A stretch of DNA of 64,000 bases from Rouxiella sp. WC2420 (GCF_041200025.1 NZ_CP165628.1:1488001-1552000), one strand, 5' to 3'; positions 48,538-58,060 are shown, counted from the first letter of the stretch. Notes: generated by a model from the letters alone, not told the origin. Made by a program: numbers and translations.

Positions 48538-48569
48538 AAAAGTTATACAGCTTAATCATTCTTGTACAG
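48538..48569 (-). promoter_or_regulatory. MlrA/BluR-like promoter element, copy 2 (ycgZ)
   Basis: On the minus strand: CTGTAC, 16 bases, TATAACTTT. Same design as at 44053, 61128 and 63587. Expected transcription start is near 48535, about 47 bases before the ycgZ start. Binding of a MerR-type regulator such as BluR is inferred from the gene set and half-site layout. Confidence 0.65.
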
Positions 48570-48593
48570 TTATTTTAGTTTCGAAAAACTTTA

Positions 48594-48613
48594 TTTTTGT
48601 GCAAAAAGTGCTA
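48594..48613 (-). promoter_or_regulatory. Conserved upstream box, ycgZ copy 1
   Basis: TAGCACTTTTTGCACAAAAA on the minus strand. It matches the box at 63641-63660 at 19 of 20 positions and lies exactly 25 bases beyond the promoter element in both cases. It contains a GCAC repeat with eight-base period, suggesting an activator site. Confidence 0.6.
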
Positions 48614-48765
48614 AAAATGCACATTTAGTCTTTATGGAAACTTATTGCTGCGGCAAGGAGAAGCTTAGAGGGATTAATGGCGAACGCAGGACGTTATATT
48701 AATTGGCAAATTGAAACTGACCGCTGCAGCGGCCAGTGTTGGCTAAGGTCCAGAATCGATGCTGG

Positions 48766-49104
48766 TTATTCCTTAATTGCACGTAATGACTCAAATCGAA
48801 TGGCGTTCTCGGGGAAATTAGCGGCATCCCCCATTAAAGCGGATTCCAGCCAGCCAGCTCTTTCGGGTGAAAGGCTTCCAAGGCTTAAGAATCCTCGAAG
48901 CCAGCGGCAAACTTCATGCATTAGCAGTAGTCTTCCCTCATCGAGTTCATGCTCGGCCATCGTTTTCAACTTTTTTAGCAATGTACTGACTGTCACTTCT
49001 TCCCTGTTGAAGATAAGGTTCATTGCCGCCTCGCCGATTAGAGCATTGCCCTTTGCTTCATCAGTAATAACCACTTGTACCTCCCCAGCTAAATTTTCAT
49101 TCAA
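48766..49104 (-). CDS. YmgB/AriR family-like protein with extended C-terminus
   Basis: 112 residues. GNALIGEAAMNLIFNREEVT, then VSTLLKKLKTMAEHELDEGR follows the family pattern, but the protein has a longer N-terminus and a 35-residue C-terminal extension (LSPERAGWLESALMGDAANF...). It is in line with the ycgZ-ariR group on the same strand but separated from ycgZ by 280 bases, so it has its own promoter. Assignment is by pattern only. Confidence 0.5.
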   Translation of the reverse strand: MNENLAGEVQVVITDEAKGNALIGEAAMNLIFNREEVTVSTLLKKLKTMAEHELDEGRLLLMHEVCRWLRGFLSLGSLSPERAGWLESALMGDAANFPENAIRFESLRAIKE

Positions 49105-49271
49105 AATAATGCATCTTAATCACATTAAAAACCTGTGACACACAGTTATATCTTAGTACGCCTTGAGCAAAACGCGTACTTTAAAAGAAAAGACTTGAAA
49201 AAACTTTGCATCGATAATGCGCAACATTGAGTTGTTAAAGCGGTACCAAATGCGTTTCTCGTTAAATCTTG

Positions 49272-49739
49272 TTAAAGTGAGCGCCCTGGAAAATCCAAAG
49301 AATCAATGCGCCAAAGTGCGCTCAGTGACTGTGGATTATTTACCGCGTCAGCAAGTGTATATTGATTCAGATACTCAAAAAAGTTGAGCATCGCGCTATG
49401 TAACAGCGATTTCAACTGACAATGTCTAATCAGTACACATTCCGGGCTGTGACAATTAACCAGTTCATTCGAGTTATCTGCCCGCTCCTCTAGAATTCTT
49501 ATAACGGTACCTAACTGATATTCAAGCATGTCTTTGGCTAATATGATCCCGCCATTTCGTCCGCGAGTCGTGTTTACCCAACCTTGCCTTGCCAAAAAAT
49601 GCACCACTTTTACCAGGTGATTGGCAGAGACATTCAACTCGCTCGCCATTTCTCCAATGGTAAACGGCGTCTCTCGATTTGGTTGGGTCAGATAGATAAG
49701 TGTTCTTAAGCCAAGATCGGTAAATTGATTAAGTTTCAT
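49272..49739 (-). CDS. nsrR: Nitric-oxide-sensing repressor NsrR (Rrf2 family)
   Basis: 155 residues from ATG at 49739 (MKLNQFTDLGLRTLIYLTQP). The winged helix-turn-helix is followed by the cluster-binding cysteines in VNCHSPECVLIRHCQ (near residues 90-105), spaced as in NsrR. NO destroys the iron-sulfur cluster and lifts repression. It is 45 bases downstream of hmp on the same strand, so the repressor is likely made from the promoter it controls. Confidence 0.9.
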   Translation of the reverse strand: MKLNQFTDLGLRTLIYLTQPNRETPFTIGEMASELNVSANHLVKVVHFLARQGWVNTTRGRNGGIILAKDMLEYQLGTVIRILEERADNSNELVNCHSPECVLIRHCQLKSLLHSAMLNFFEYLNQYTLADAVNNPQSLSALWRIDSLDFPGRSL

Positions 49740-49784
49740 AAAGACCTTATGCGTGCTCCCTATCTGGAGCACGCTGAAGATGAT

Positions 49785-51053
49785 TTATAGCGAAACCCCG
49801 CCTGTGCCAAAGGCCTCGCTATGGATCCTCTCTTGAGGAATACCTAATTCTAACAATGAATTATTTTGCTGTCTCATAAAGGGCAGAGGGCCACAAAGGT
49901 AATAGTCGGCATCCTTTGGCAGATAGCTCTCAGGAACCTGTTTTAGATTCAACCTGCCTTCAAGATGATAATCCTTGCCTAAAACATCATTCTGCTCAAT
50001 ATTTTCGAAAGCAATAAATGTTTTTAAGTTTTTGTTTTTGTTGGCAAGAAAAGATATTTCATCGCGTAGCGCCTGCGCTTTTGAACTGCGTGCCGCATGA
50101 AGAAAGTAGATCGACTTATTACCTTCATCAATATCAGAAATATGTGCAATTTCTTGCTTATCTTCGCAACTCGAATTTTCTGCAGTTAGCTGCTTTAGCA
50201 TTGCTAACATCGGGGTTAAGCCAATACCTGCGCTAATCAGCACGTTATTGCACTGAGGATTAAGCAGATAGAAGTTGCCCGTTGGGGCACTGGCTTCAAT
50301 AACATCCCCCGGCTTTATCCATGTATGCAGCGTTGAAGAGACATATCCCGCATCTTGTCCCGCAATCCGCGCCTGCTCGTGCTTGACAGAGATACGCAGA
50401 TATTTACCTCCCGGAGCATCAGACAAACTGTACTGTCGCGGCTGTTTTATCCCCAGTTCAGGTACGGTGACCCGCACTGTGATGTATTGCCCTGCTTCAT
50501 AGGTTGGCAGTGACTGATTATCCTTGGGAATCAGGTAAAAAGAGGTGATTTCATCATTCTCTTTCACTTTTTTATCGACCACAAACTGACGCCAGCCGAG
50601 CCAGCTGCCGCGAGTTTTTTGATGTTGATCGTAGAGGTTCTTTTCAGTCGCAATAAACAGGTCTGCAAGCTGTTGATAAGCCGCCGACCAGGCAGAAATC
50701 AGCTCATCTTCCATAGAAATATTGAGGACTTCACTGATCGAATGCAGCAGATTTTCACCAACAATCGCGTAGTCAGGAGCCTGAATATTCAAGCTCACAT
50801 GTTTATTGCATACCAATTCTATTACTGGTGCCAACACTGACGGATCATCAATGTTCTCGGCGTAGGCTAAAACTGCCCCTGCGAGCGCTTTTGCCTGCGC
50901 TCCAGAGCGCTGGTTTCCCATATTGAAAGTTTCTTTTAGCTCGGGATTGTTGTTGAGCATACGGTGGTAAAAGTAGTCGGTAAGAGCCACGCCGTTTTGA
51001 CGCAATACAGGAACTGTCGCTTTAACCAATTCTTTTTGTTGATTATTTAACAC
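49785..51053 (-). CDS. hmp: Flavohemoglobin, nitric oxide dioxygenase
   Basis: 422 residues from GTG at 51053, which has GGAG seven bases upstream and yields the family start (V/M)LNNQQKELVKAT. An upstream in-frame ATG lies inside the NsrR operator and is rejected. Domains: globin (1-140, proximal His in CNKHVSLNIQ), FAD domain (RQYSLSDAPG), NAD domain (ISAGIGLTPMLAML), end EAFGTGG. It converts NO to nitrate with O2 and NAD(P)H. Confidence 0.93.
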   Translation of the reverse strand: MLNNQQKELVKATVPVLRQNGVALTDYFYHRMLNNNPELKETFNMGNQRSGAQAKALAGAVLAYAENIDDPSVLAPVIELVCNKHVSLNIQAPDYAIVGENLLHSISEVLNISMEDELISAWSAAYQQLADLFIATEKNLYDQHQKTRGSWLGWRQFVVDKKVKENDEITSFYLIPKDNQSLPTYEAGQYITVRVTVPELGIKQPRQYSLSDAPGGKYLRISVKHEQARIAGQDAGYVSSTLHTWIKPGDVIEASAPTGNFYLLNPQCNNVLISAGIGLTPMLAMLKQLTAENSSCEDKQEIAHISDIDEGNKSIYFLHAARSSKAQALRDEISFLANKNKNLKTFIAFENIEQNDVLGKDYHLEGRLNLKQVPESYLPKDADYYLCGPLPFMRQQNNSLLELGIPQERIHSEAFGTGGVSL

Positions 51054-51074
51054 GGTCACACTCCATATATCGAT

Positions 51075-51097
51075 AAGATGCATTTAAAATACATCTT
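51075..51097 (-). promoter_or_regulatory. NsrR operator of hmp-nsrR
   Basis: AAGATGCATTT-a-AAATACATCTT is the 11-1-11 NsrR site; the inverted repeat is perfect but for one pair. It lies 22 bases before the hmp start codon, where bound NsrR would block transcription. Confidence 0.9.
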
Positions 51098-51272
51098 ATT
51101 AGCGTGATCGACAACCAATATATGGACATAAACCGTGTGGGTATTGCGAGGCGCCTCGCAAGCATTATCTGGCCAGCGGGTCCTTTGATTGCAGGAGTCT
51201 AATTATTGCAACCGGGCTGGTGGTTGAAAACGAGAGGTTAATGTTCGATTTCTATTATAAATAGAAAAAGGT

Positions 51273-52181
51273 TTAACCCAGCGCCTGCTGCTGAGCGCCA
51301 TCAAGATTGGAAGTTTCATGCATAATTCGACACAGCTGTTCCAGCGCCGGAGAGGCAAAATCTTTCCTCCAAATCAGATGTGTGACAGCGGATCCTGCAT
51401 CAATTCTTTTTAATCCTTCTGGCAGTTGTAGCAAATCGACCACGCTTTCTGGCAATAGGCAGATATAAGTCCCTGATGCGACACACGCCATCATTGAATG
51501 GTAAGAGGCTACATCCTGAATTTGGATGCCGCCGCCTTGCGCTGAAGCTTTTTCTAGAAGCTTCCTGGCTAAATCGCGATAGGTGCAGCCTTCCTTAAAG
51601 GCAGCCAATCTGCCAACTGTAATGTCTTCAAGTTTGTTTACATGACTCATGCTGGCAGGTAAAAGCAGAGTGAGATTTTCAACAAATAGCGGCAAGTTAT
51701 GCAAATCTTCAGGACATTGTACACTTTTACCAGCAATAACCGGCAGTGCGACCAGTGCACAGTCCAACTCAGATTGCTGAACGCGCTCGGTTAATTGACG
51801 AGTTGGCATCATCGTTAGGTTAAGTTTTACCTCTGGGCAAGTGCGACTGAATGTTGCCAATGGTGCAGAAAGGCGACTAGCCGCCGTGCATTCCATCGAT
51901 CCTATGGAAAATATGCCGCCGGGTTGCTGCGGATGTAGCGACTGGCGGGCTTCTTCAGCCAGGCTGAGCAACTTTTTGGTATACACCAAAAACTGTTTTC
52001 CCTGGGGTGAGAGCTTGAGTTTTTTGCTTTCACGGATAAACAGTTGCACATCAAGTTCTTGCTCAAGCTGCTGAATACGCGTGGTTATATTCGACTGGAC
52101 TCGTCCGAGGCGCTTCGCGGCCTTTATGATACTCATCTCTTCAGCTACAACTTCGAAGATTTTTAATGAAGTGTGATTCAT
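51273..52181 (-). CDS. LysR family transcriptional regulator
   Basis: 302 residues. The N-terminal helix-turn-helix is typical (FEVVAEEMSIIKAAKRLGRV, then QSNITTRIQQLEQELDVQLF), and the effector-binding domain follows, with an SMECTAASRL start near residue 95. It is divergent from the nitronate monooxygenase gene with 92 bases between, so that gene is its probable target. The effector is unknown. Confidence 0.88.
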   Translation of the reverse strand: MNHTSLKIFEVVAEEMSIIKAAKRLGRVQSNITTRIQQLEQELDVQLFIRESKKLKLSPQGKQFLVYTKKLLSLAEEARQSLHPQQPGGIFSIGSMECTAASRLSAPLATFSRTCPEVKLNLTMMPTRQLTERVQQSELDCALVALPVIAGKSVQCPEDLHNLPLFVENLTLLLPASMSHVNKLEDITVGRLAAFKEGCTYRDLARKLLEKASAQGGGIQIQDVASYHSMMACVASGTYICLLPESVVDLLQLPEGLKRIDAGSAVTHLIWRKDFASPALEQLCRIMHETSNLDGAQQQALG

Positions 52182-52273
52182 CTTATATTCTCATAATGAA
52201 AACGATATTGATTTTATGGTCTCTATAAGAGATTGTATATTTTCAGCACATAAAATGACAAGCAGCGATAAGA

Positions 52274-53338
52274 ATGAAAAACTCTTTATGCGAATTACTC
52301 AACCTGCAATATCCCATTATTCAAGCGCCAATGGCTGGTGTTTCAACCCCCGAACTTGCTGCCGCAGTGTCTAATGCGGGGGCTTTGGGATCGATCAGTA
52401 TCGGTGCCGCCAACCCCGAACAGGCCGAGCTGATGATTCAAAAGACGCTCGCACTGAGTTCTGGGCCAGTTAACGTTAACGTTTTTTGCCATCAGGCAGT
52501 ACAGCGCGATGAACAGCTCGAAAAGGCGTGGATAAAGCAGTTTCATGAGTTGTTTGTGCAATATGATGCTCAACTCCCTGGCGAGCTGGAAGAGATTTAC
52601 GCCACCTTTCATAACAACAGTCTGCTACTCGACATTTTGTTAAACATTCGGCCGGCTGCGGTAAGCTTTCACTTTGGCATACCGGCTTCTGTAGTAATCA
52701 ATTTACTGAAGCAAAAGGGAATTATTACGCTGGCGACGGCGACGAGCATCGATGAGGCCAAAGAAATCGAAGCCAGCGGTATCGATTTTATCGTAGCGCA
52801 GGGTATCGAAGCTGGAGGGCATCGGGGCATATTTGACCCGATGCAGGCGGATAGTATGCTCAGCACCTTTACCTTGGTACAGGCGATTAAGCACCACTGT
52901 CGAAAACCGGTGATTGCCGCAGGGGGAATAATGAATGGGGCAGGGATCGCGGCGATGTTAGCTCTAGGCGCGGAGGGCGCACAGTTGGGAACCGCATTTG
53001 TTCTGTGCCCCGAATCCTCGGCCAATAGCGCTTATCGTGAGGCTCTAAAAAGTAAACAGGCCGCCAATACGGTGTTAACTTCTGCAATATCTGGCCGACC
53101 TGCGCGCTGTATCGAAAACGCTTTTTGCACCTATGCGCGTGACTTTGCCAAACATACCATTCCTTCTTATCCTCTGACTTATGCACTTGGAAAAGCATTG
53201 GCCAGTGCGGCAGCAGCGAAAGGAGATCATGGTTTTGGAGCCCAGTGGGCCGGGCAAGGTGCTCAACTGGCTCGCGAAATGAGTGCACAAGATTTAGTGT
53301 TAACACTGGTCGATGAGATGCACGCCGCGCGAAACTAA
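52274..53338 (+). CDS. Nitronate monooxygenase (2-nitropropane dioxygenase family)
   Basis: 354 residues. FMN-binding TIM-barrel features: YPIIQAPMAGVSTPELAAAV at the start, the catalytic-base histidine in EAGGHRG near residue 183, AAGGIMNGAGIAAMLALGAE and GAQLGTAF for phosphate binding. The enzyme oxidises nitronates such as propionate 3-nitronate without H2O2 release. The gene lies divergent to a LysR gene and converges on a TetR gene, overlapping its end by four bases. Confidence 0.88.
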   Translation: MKNSLCELLNLQYPIIQAPMAGVSTPELAAAVSNAGALGSISIGAANPEQAELMIQKTLALSSGPVNVNVFCHQAVQRDEQLEKAWIKQFHELFVQYDAQLPGELEEIYATFHNNSLLLDILLNIRPAAVSFHFGIPASVVINLLKQKGIITLATATSIDEAKEIEASGIDFIVAQGIEAGGHRGIFDPMQADSMLSTFTLVQAIKHHCRKPVIAAGGIMNGAGIAAMLALGAEGAQLGTAFVLCPESSANSAYREALKSKQAANTVLTSAISGRPARCIENAFCTYARDFAKHTIPSYPLTYALGKALASAAAAKGDHGFGAQWAGQGAQLAREMSAQDLVLTLVDEMHAARN

Positions 53339-53973
53339 GCGGCAGAGTTTTCCGTTACCGCAAGATAGGCACAAAACATGTCTGCCATAGCTTGGGCATA
53401 GGCGTTGATTTCCTCGGCAGTTCGAAAGCTTTCGGAAAAGTCTTTCCCCACAGCGCCCAAAGTTTTGGAAATCAATTCTCCTGCTAATTTCCGCTTTTCT
53501 GACCCGACGTCGGGAAGCGCCTCACGCATAAAATCGTCAAAGATCTTTTCTGCACCGGCCTTGATCTCAAGTGCTTCAGGCGCATCACGGTAAAGCGGCG
53601 CAGCATCATTGAGCGCGGTACGCATCAATGCTTCTTCACATTCCGACTGAATAAAAACCTGTACCAACTCGCGCAACCTTTCTGGCGGCGACTTTTTTCT
53701 GTTTTGCAAAATACTGCTCAGCATAGTGGCGGTTTGCTGCCACTCATCGCTTTGTAGACGAAACAAGATTGCCGCTTTATTGGGAAAATATTGGTAAAGA
53801 GAACCAATACTGACACCGGCCCTTTCTGCTACTCGCGCAGTGGTGAATTTCGCCGCGCCTTCCTTCTCTAAAACACGACTGGCTGCTTCAAGTATCGTTG
53901 CTACCAATTCGGTAGACCGCGCCTGTTGAGGCGTTTTTCTCGAGGAAACTCTTGGGGTTAGGCGTTGGGTCAT
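53335..53973 (-). CDS. TetR family transcriptional regulator
   Basis: 212 residues from ATG at 53973 (MTQRLTPRVSSRKTPQQARS). HTH: FTTARVAERAGVSIGSLYQY, FPNKAAILF. It is divergent from the O-methyltransferase gene, and a 9-base inverted repeat lies in the gap, so it probably represses that gene and itself. Confidence 0.85.
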   Translation of the reverse strand: MTQRLTPRVSSRKTPQQARSTELVATILEAASRVLEKEGAAKFTTARVAERAGVSIGSLYQYFPNKAAILFRLQSDEWQQTATMLSSILQNRKKSPPERLRELVQVFIQSECEEALMRTALNDAAPLYRDAPEALEIKAGAEKIFDDFMREALPDVGSEKRKLAGELISKTLGAVGKDFSESFRTAEEINAYAQAMADMFCAYLAVTENSAA

Positions 53974-54018
53974 AGTGGTGTCAGGCCTCGGAATGAATGC
54001 GAATAGAAAATATGAGCA

Positions 54019-54047
54019 ATTCATCGCATTATTTGAACGCGATGAAT
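54019..54047. promoter_or_regulatory. Palindromic operator for the TetR / methyltransferase pair
   Basis: ATTCATCGC and GCGATGAAT, 11 bases apart, between the divergent genes; a further AATCGCAT half follows at 54048. Likely the TetR binding site. Confidence 0.6.
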
Positions 54048-54101
54048 TAATCGCATTTTAATTATGCACTGCATGGTGCCCAAGACCATAAGGATTTAAA
54101 A

Positions 54102-54758
54102 ATGAGTACATTAACTACTGCGCCACTTGTGCCTCTTCTTGAGCATTTATTTAAACAAGCTGAAGAGGCGACTAACCCGGTTTTTAACTCGGTTTCAGAG
54201 CAGGAACGTCTGCGATTGATGCAAAGTAAAACGGAGTATCTCGACCTTTATGGCCAGCTTAAGGACCTGTGGTTGCCCGTTTCTCGTGAGACCGGTTCTT
54301 TGCTGTATCTATTGGCGCGAAGCTTAAAGGCGCAAACTATCGTTGAATTTGGCACTTCGTTTGGAATTTCTACCCTGCATCTGGCAGCGGCGTTGCGTGA
54401 TAACGGCGGCGGTCGTCTTATCTCCAGCGAATTTGAACCGTCTAAAGTTAAGCGTGCGCGCCAGCATATGATTGAGGGCGGGGTAGGAGATTTGGTGGAA
54501 ATCCGCGCAGGGGATGCTTTGCAGACACTCGCTTTTGATATGCCTGAAAATATTGATTTACTGGTGCTCGACGGTGCCAAGGCCCTGTATCCAGAGATTC
54601 TGGCTTTACTGGAGAGTCGGCTCAGACCAGGAGCAATCATTGTTGCTGATGATGCCGATTACAGCCCTGAGTATCTGGCCTATATTCGTTCGACCAGCAA
54701 TGGCTATGTTTCAGTACCTTTCGGCGGGGATGTTGAAGTGACATTGCGACTGGGATGA
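54102..54758 (+). CDS. SAM-dependent O-methyltransferase, family 3 (COMT-like)
   Basis: 218 residues, cytoplasmic. The SAM motif is VEFGTSFGISTLHLAAALRD near residues 81-100, followed by LISSEFEPSKVKRARQHM and the metal-binding acidic motif DLLVLDGAK, then ADDADYSPEYLAYIRS. It resembles the caffeoyl-CoA/catechol class that methylates phenols. Paired with a divergent TetR regulator; substrate unknown. Confidence 0.82.
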   Translation: MSTLTTAPLVPLLEHLFKQAEEATNPVFNSVSEQERLRLMQSKTEYLDLYGQLKDLWLPVSRETGSLLYLLARSLKAQTIVEFGTSFGISTLHLAAALRDNGGGRLISSEFEPSKVKRARQHMIEGGVGDLVEIRAGDALQTLAFDMPENIDLLVLDGAKALYPEILALLESRLRPGAIIVADDADYSPEYLAYIRSTSNGYVSVPFGGDVEVTLRLG

Positions 54759-54944
54759 GCTGATGATATTAACCCCCGGCTCAGTGTCGGGGCTAAAAAT
54801 CTTATTGCCGGCAATCCGCGAGTTCGGGGAATGATGAAATGACCAGAAGTGTTTTGGTGATTTTCTACATATAAATACCTTTTACTATATTTAACAAGGC
54901 CTTCTCAAAGGAAGGCAGAGTTAAATGTTATTCGATGAATCAAC

Positions 54945-56159
54945 CTATAGTTCTGTTTCCGGCCAGGCAACTGCCGGAATGCCATTGAGCCGAGGTTTTG
55001 CAAACAAATCACCCTGGAAGTTAAGCACTCCTGCGGCTTCAAGCCACATCCACTCTTCAGGCCTCTCAACGCCAGCTGCAATCACTGATATTTCGAGTGA
55101 AGAACAACATTTGATGATTGCTTGAACGATCGCCTGTTTCGGACCATTTTTATGCACGTCGCTAATGATGTTGCGATCGATAATGATTTTTTCGGGCTGA
55201 ATTTGAGCCAGCAACAGCAAACCCGCAGAGCCTGCCCCGAAATCGTCTATGGCCAGACTTATTCCCGATGCCTTGAGTTTCCTGATGGCTGAAGCAAATT
55301 CCTCAACCTGCGTAATGACCTCGGTCTCTGTGACCGCGACCACTATTTGTTCCGGGACCAGGCCATTTGCTTTGATTTGCTCAATCAGGAAATCAACGGC
55401 CTCGGGTACCCTAACCAATGACATCGGCAATAGTTTTATAGAAAGCGTTTTCCTGCCAATCCCTAACTTGCCGGCGAGAGCGAATGCCAGTTTTTTGGAG
55501 TCCAAATCGGCCTGATAAACTTTTTCAGGCGACAGACAAGAAAAATAATTGTGCGCAGAACTGCCTTCCAGGTTGCAAAGCTTGGCTTCCAGCGAAATGA
55601 CTTCACGAGTCAGTGGGTCAACAATCGGCTGAAAAGCAAAACTGTAATCTTCCATACTCGCCTGGCTGAACTCAATTGCCGGTTCTGGAGTCTCATCTGC
55701 AACAAATGACCAGCTGTCAGCAGGCGGGATTTCGAGATAGTTTTCCTGCTCTCTTGCTTCAACGAAGGTGCAGAGAAACTGAAGTGCTCGGTCGTCATAG
55801 GTAAGCTGATACTTGGAGGTGCCTTTTTTCAGCACCGCCTCGAGAACTGTTTCCTGGGCGTATTGGCTGAGATCAAAAAGCTCCATCCCGACGTTTCCAA
55901 AACGCCGTTCGGGTGCGTAATCGCGCATCAGCTCGACCAGATTGTTATGCCTGTTATCTGAACAAATATTATCGTAAATCTTGTTAACAGCTTCTTCAGG
56001 CCCTTCAAGCAACTGAAAAAAGTGGCTTCCGTTGAAAAGCAGAATGCCTGTAACGTCAAAGAGCTGATTCCTGACATTGGCGTCAGCGGCTAAACCAGCC
56101 AAAATTTCTACCGAAACGTTATCGCAGAGATGGCTACGATAAATGATTGTTGACAACAT
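54945..56159 (-). CDS. bluF: Blue-light receptor BluF (BLUF-EAL, YcgF)
   Basis: 404 residues from ATG at 56159 (E. coli BluF has 403). The N-terminal BLUF domain binds FAD; the photocycle residues Y7 (IIYRS), N31 and Q49 (HFFQLLEG) are present. The C-terminal EAL domain is degenerate: LEAKL in place of EALLR, IIID where the catalytic KID should be, and AAGVE for AEGVE, so it should not cut c-di-GMP. In E. coli BluF binds BluR in blue light and frees the ycgZ operon. No BluR gene is in this window; the YcgZ/AriR cluster lies 6 kb to the left. Confidence 0.92.
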   Translation of the reverse strand: MLSTIIYRSHLCDNVSVEILAGLAADANVRNQLFDVTGILLFNGSHFFQLLEGPEEAVNKIYDNICSDNRHNNLVELMRDYAPERRFGNVGMELFDLSQYAQETVLEAVLKKGTSKYQLTYDDRALQFLCTFVEAREQENYLEIPPADSWSFVADETPEPAIEFSQASMEDYSFAFQPIVDPLTREVISLEAKLCNLEGSSAHNYFSCLSPEKVYQADLDSKKLAFALAGKLGIGRKTLSIKLLPMSLVRVPEAVDFLIEQIKANGLVPEQIVVAVTETEVITQVEEFASAIRKLKASGISLAIDDFGAGSAGLLLLAQIQPEKIIIDRNIISDVHKNGPKQAIVQAIIKCCSSLEISVIAAGVERPEEWMWLEAAGVLNFQGDLFAKPRLNGIPAVAWPETEL

Positions 56160-56505
56160 GTAGGGTTCCAAATTATTCGCCCTCTCACAGCAAAGGCTGT
56201 CAGGGTCACATTCAGTGATGTTGAAACCTTTCCGCTTATCAGCTGGATAGGTAGTAAACCATTACTTTGCTTCTTTTCGTGGCCTTAACTTTTTCAATAT
56301 AAGTTGTGCTCAATTAGATTGAGTGCGCTTTAAATACTATACAACAAATGCCACTCGTTTCGCGACGTTATTGTTTCCGCCAATGGCAGTCACTTATCTA
56401 AGTGAGTGGTCATTTAGATTGAAGGTGATTGAACTGTGCTATGAGAGGGTATAGACGACAGGGGGGAATAGAGCAAGCTGCCAAAAGATCATCCCGAATG
56501 TAAGC

Positions 56506-57711
56506 CTAAATATCAGGCTTAGTCACTCTGTTGGGGATAAGCGAGCCTTGAATGACTATCGATGCAAAAATCAGCAGCGCAGCCACGGGTAACATCCACT
56601 TTGAAGCTCCCAGTCCGAAAAAAGTATTGGTTAACAAAAATCCCATGACCAAGGGGCCAATGGCCTGAAAGGCTGAAAAGTAAGTAGCACTCTGGGCTGC
56701 AACAGGATGGGCGTCTTTATCGTCTCGTACTGAATCTATCATTTTGACACGATTGCCGATTCGAATTGTGTTTAATGAAAAGCCGATAAAGAAGCAGGCC
56801 GCTAAGCTAATGGGTCTTATTTGTACTAAACAAAAAATTGTATCGCCTATAACTAACAGGATTGAACAGAGGAGAAATGAAAATCTTCCCTGTTTCAACA
56901 ATGCAGCACTCAATGCCCCCAACCCCGAAATACCGGCAGCTATTCCAAATTGTTGACTACTCCAATGATTTAAACTCTGAAAGAATATGGGGGTTAAGAC
57001 GTTGAATGCCGCAATATGCAAACCGATCAGACCATTAGTAAAAAATAGCGCAATCTGATCACTGGAAGCCTTGAATTGTTCAATGGATTTGTGTGCAAAT
57101 GTGTTGATATCTGAAGTGACTCTTTCTTTATCTTTATGATTCCAAAGTAAAGTTAACGCAATTAAGCTCAAGGTGATATCAAAGAGGCTGATAAAAAGCA
57201 GGGTCATCGCCAAAGGATACTTTGCAGAAAGCAAACCACTTACTAAAGAACCGACAAAAGCCCCAGCTTGCATTACCGTTTGCATGATCCTTGAAGCATT
57301 CCCGGAAGTAATCGATTTATTAATTACTAATTGAGTATTTCTTGCTTCAAATGCACTCTGGGTTGATAGGGTTAGTACCCCATAGAATATAATCAAAAGA
57401 GTAATACCTAAGTAACTCTCAGAGAATGGCGTTCTTGACACTAAAAGTATTAATGCATAGATAAAAATGCGAAATAAAAATAATTGTTTCAAATTCAGAT
57501 GCAAAAGGTTGGCTTTTGGAAAAATCTTCCTCAGCAGATAGGGAGTAATAATACTGATAGAGAGAACAACGCCAAGGAACCACGAAGAGGCGGTTATTTT
57601 ATAAGTATTCCAAATTATGCCAACTAAAACGACGATATCACTCACGTACACCAATGCTAAAAAAGCGTAAAATTGCAATAGTTTCGATCTGGTAGCATGA
57701 TTTTCTGTCAT
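56506..57711 (-). CDS. MFS transporter, unknown substrate
   Basis: 401 residues with about eleven to twelve hydrophobic helices; the layout resembles MFS exporters. It is more AT-rich than the core genes around it. GGTTAAA is near the ATG at 57711. No neighbour hints at a substrate. The 330 bases between it and bluF hold the bluF promoter region, with CTCAAT-tag-ATTGAG at 56309-56323, and no gene. Confidence 0.75.
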   Translation of the reverse strand: MTENHATRSKLLQFYAFLALVYVSDIVVLVGIIWNTYKITASSWFLGVVLSISIITPYLLRKIFPKANLLHLNLKQLFLFRIFIYALILLVSRTPFSESYLGITLLIIFYGVLTLSTQSAFEARNTQLVINKSITSGNASRIMQTVMQAGAFVGSLVSGLLSAKYPLAMTLLFISLFDITLSLIALTLLWNHKDKERVTSDINTFAHKSIEQFKASSDQIALFFTNGLIGLHIAAFNVLTPIFFQSLNHWSSQQFGIAAGISGLGALSAALLKQGRFSFLLCSILLVIGDTIFCLVQIRPISLAACFFIGFSLNTIRIGNRVKMIDSVRDDKDAHPVAAQSATYFSAFQAIGPLVMGFLLTNTFFGLGASKWMLPVAALLIFASIVIQGSLIPNRVTKPDI

Positions 57712-57800
57712 TTTAACCTTTGTTTGATTGTGATTTTTAATTCATTTATATCAGATTTTTATTCATTTATAGGTTCCTTTAATAGCAGAATTAAGCCAAT

Positions 57801-57826
57801 AACGTGCCGACATAAGTCGGCACGTT
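57801..57826. terminator. Perfect 11-bp hairpin downstream of the glyoxalase remnant
   Basis: AACGTGCCGAC-ataa-GTCGGCACGTT, just after the end of the fragment at 57835. No long T-run; probably the old terminator of that gene. Confidence 0.55.
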
Positions 57827-57834
57827 GAACAAAG

Positions 57835-58017
57835 TTAGTATTGGCAAAATCGGATACGATTGCCGAAAGGATCATAAACTTCCAGCACATTTCCCCAGCC
57901 TTGCTGAACAATGTCCGTGCGTCCATAGCCATAGTGCTTATTGTTAAGCTCGCTGTGTAGCAGCTCGATATTTTGCATCGGAACAAAAATTGTTGCTCCA
58001 GGACTCGCATCGCCGTG
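57835..58017 (-). pseudogene. Glyoxalase/bleomycin-resistance (VOC) family, C-terminal remnant
   Basis: The minus-strand frame reads HGDASPGATIFVPMQNIELL, HSELNNKHYGYGRTDIVQQG, WGNVLEVYDPFGNRIRFCQY, the typical second half of a VOC superfamily protein ending in DPFGNRIRF. Two stop codons lie directly upstream and the N-terminal half is missing, so it is a relic. Confidence 0.75.
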
Positions 58018-58060
58018 TTATTACACAGCAGGATGTAAAATAGTAAACCGGCTAATGAAG

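Noticed and set aside
57759..58010. Minus-strand frame of 83 codons
   Set aside because: Another frame of the same DNA encodes a clear VOC family C-terminus; this one is a shadow.
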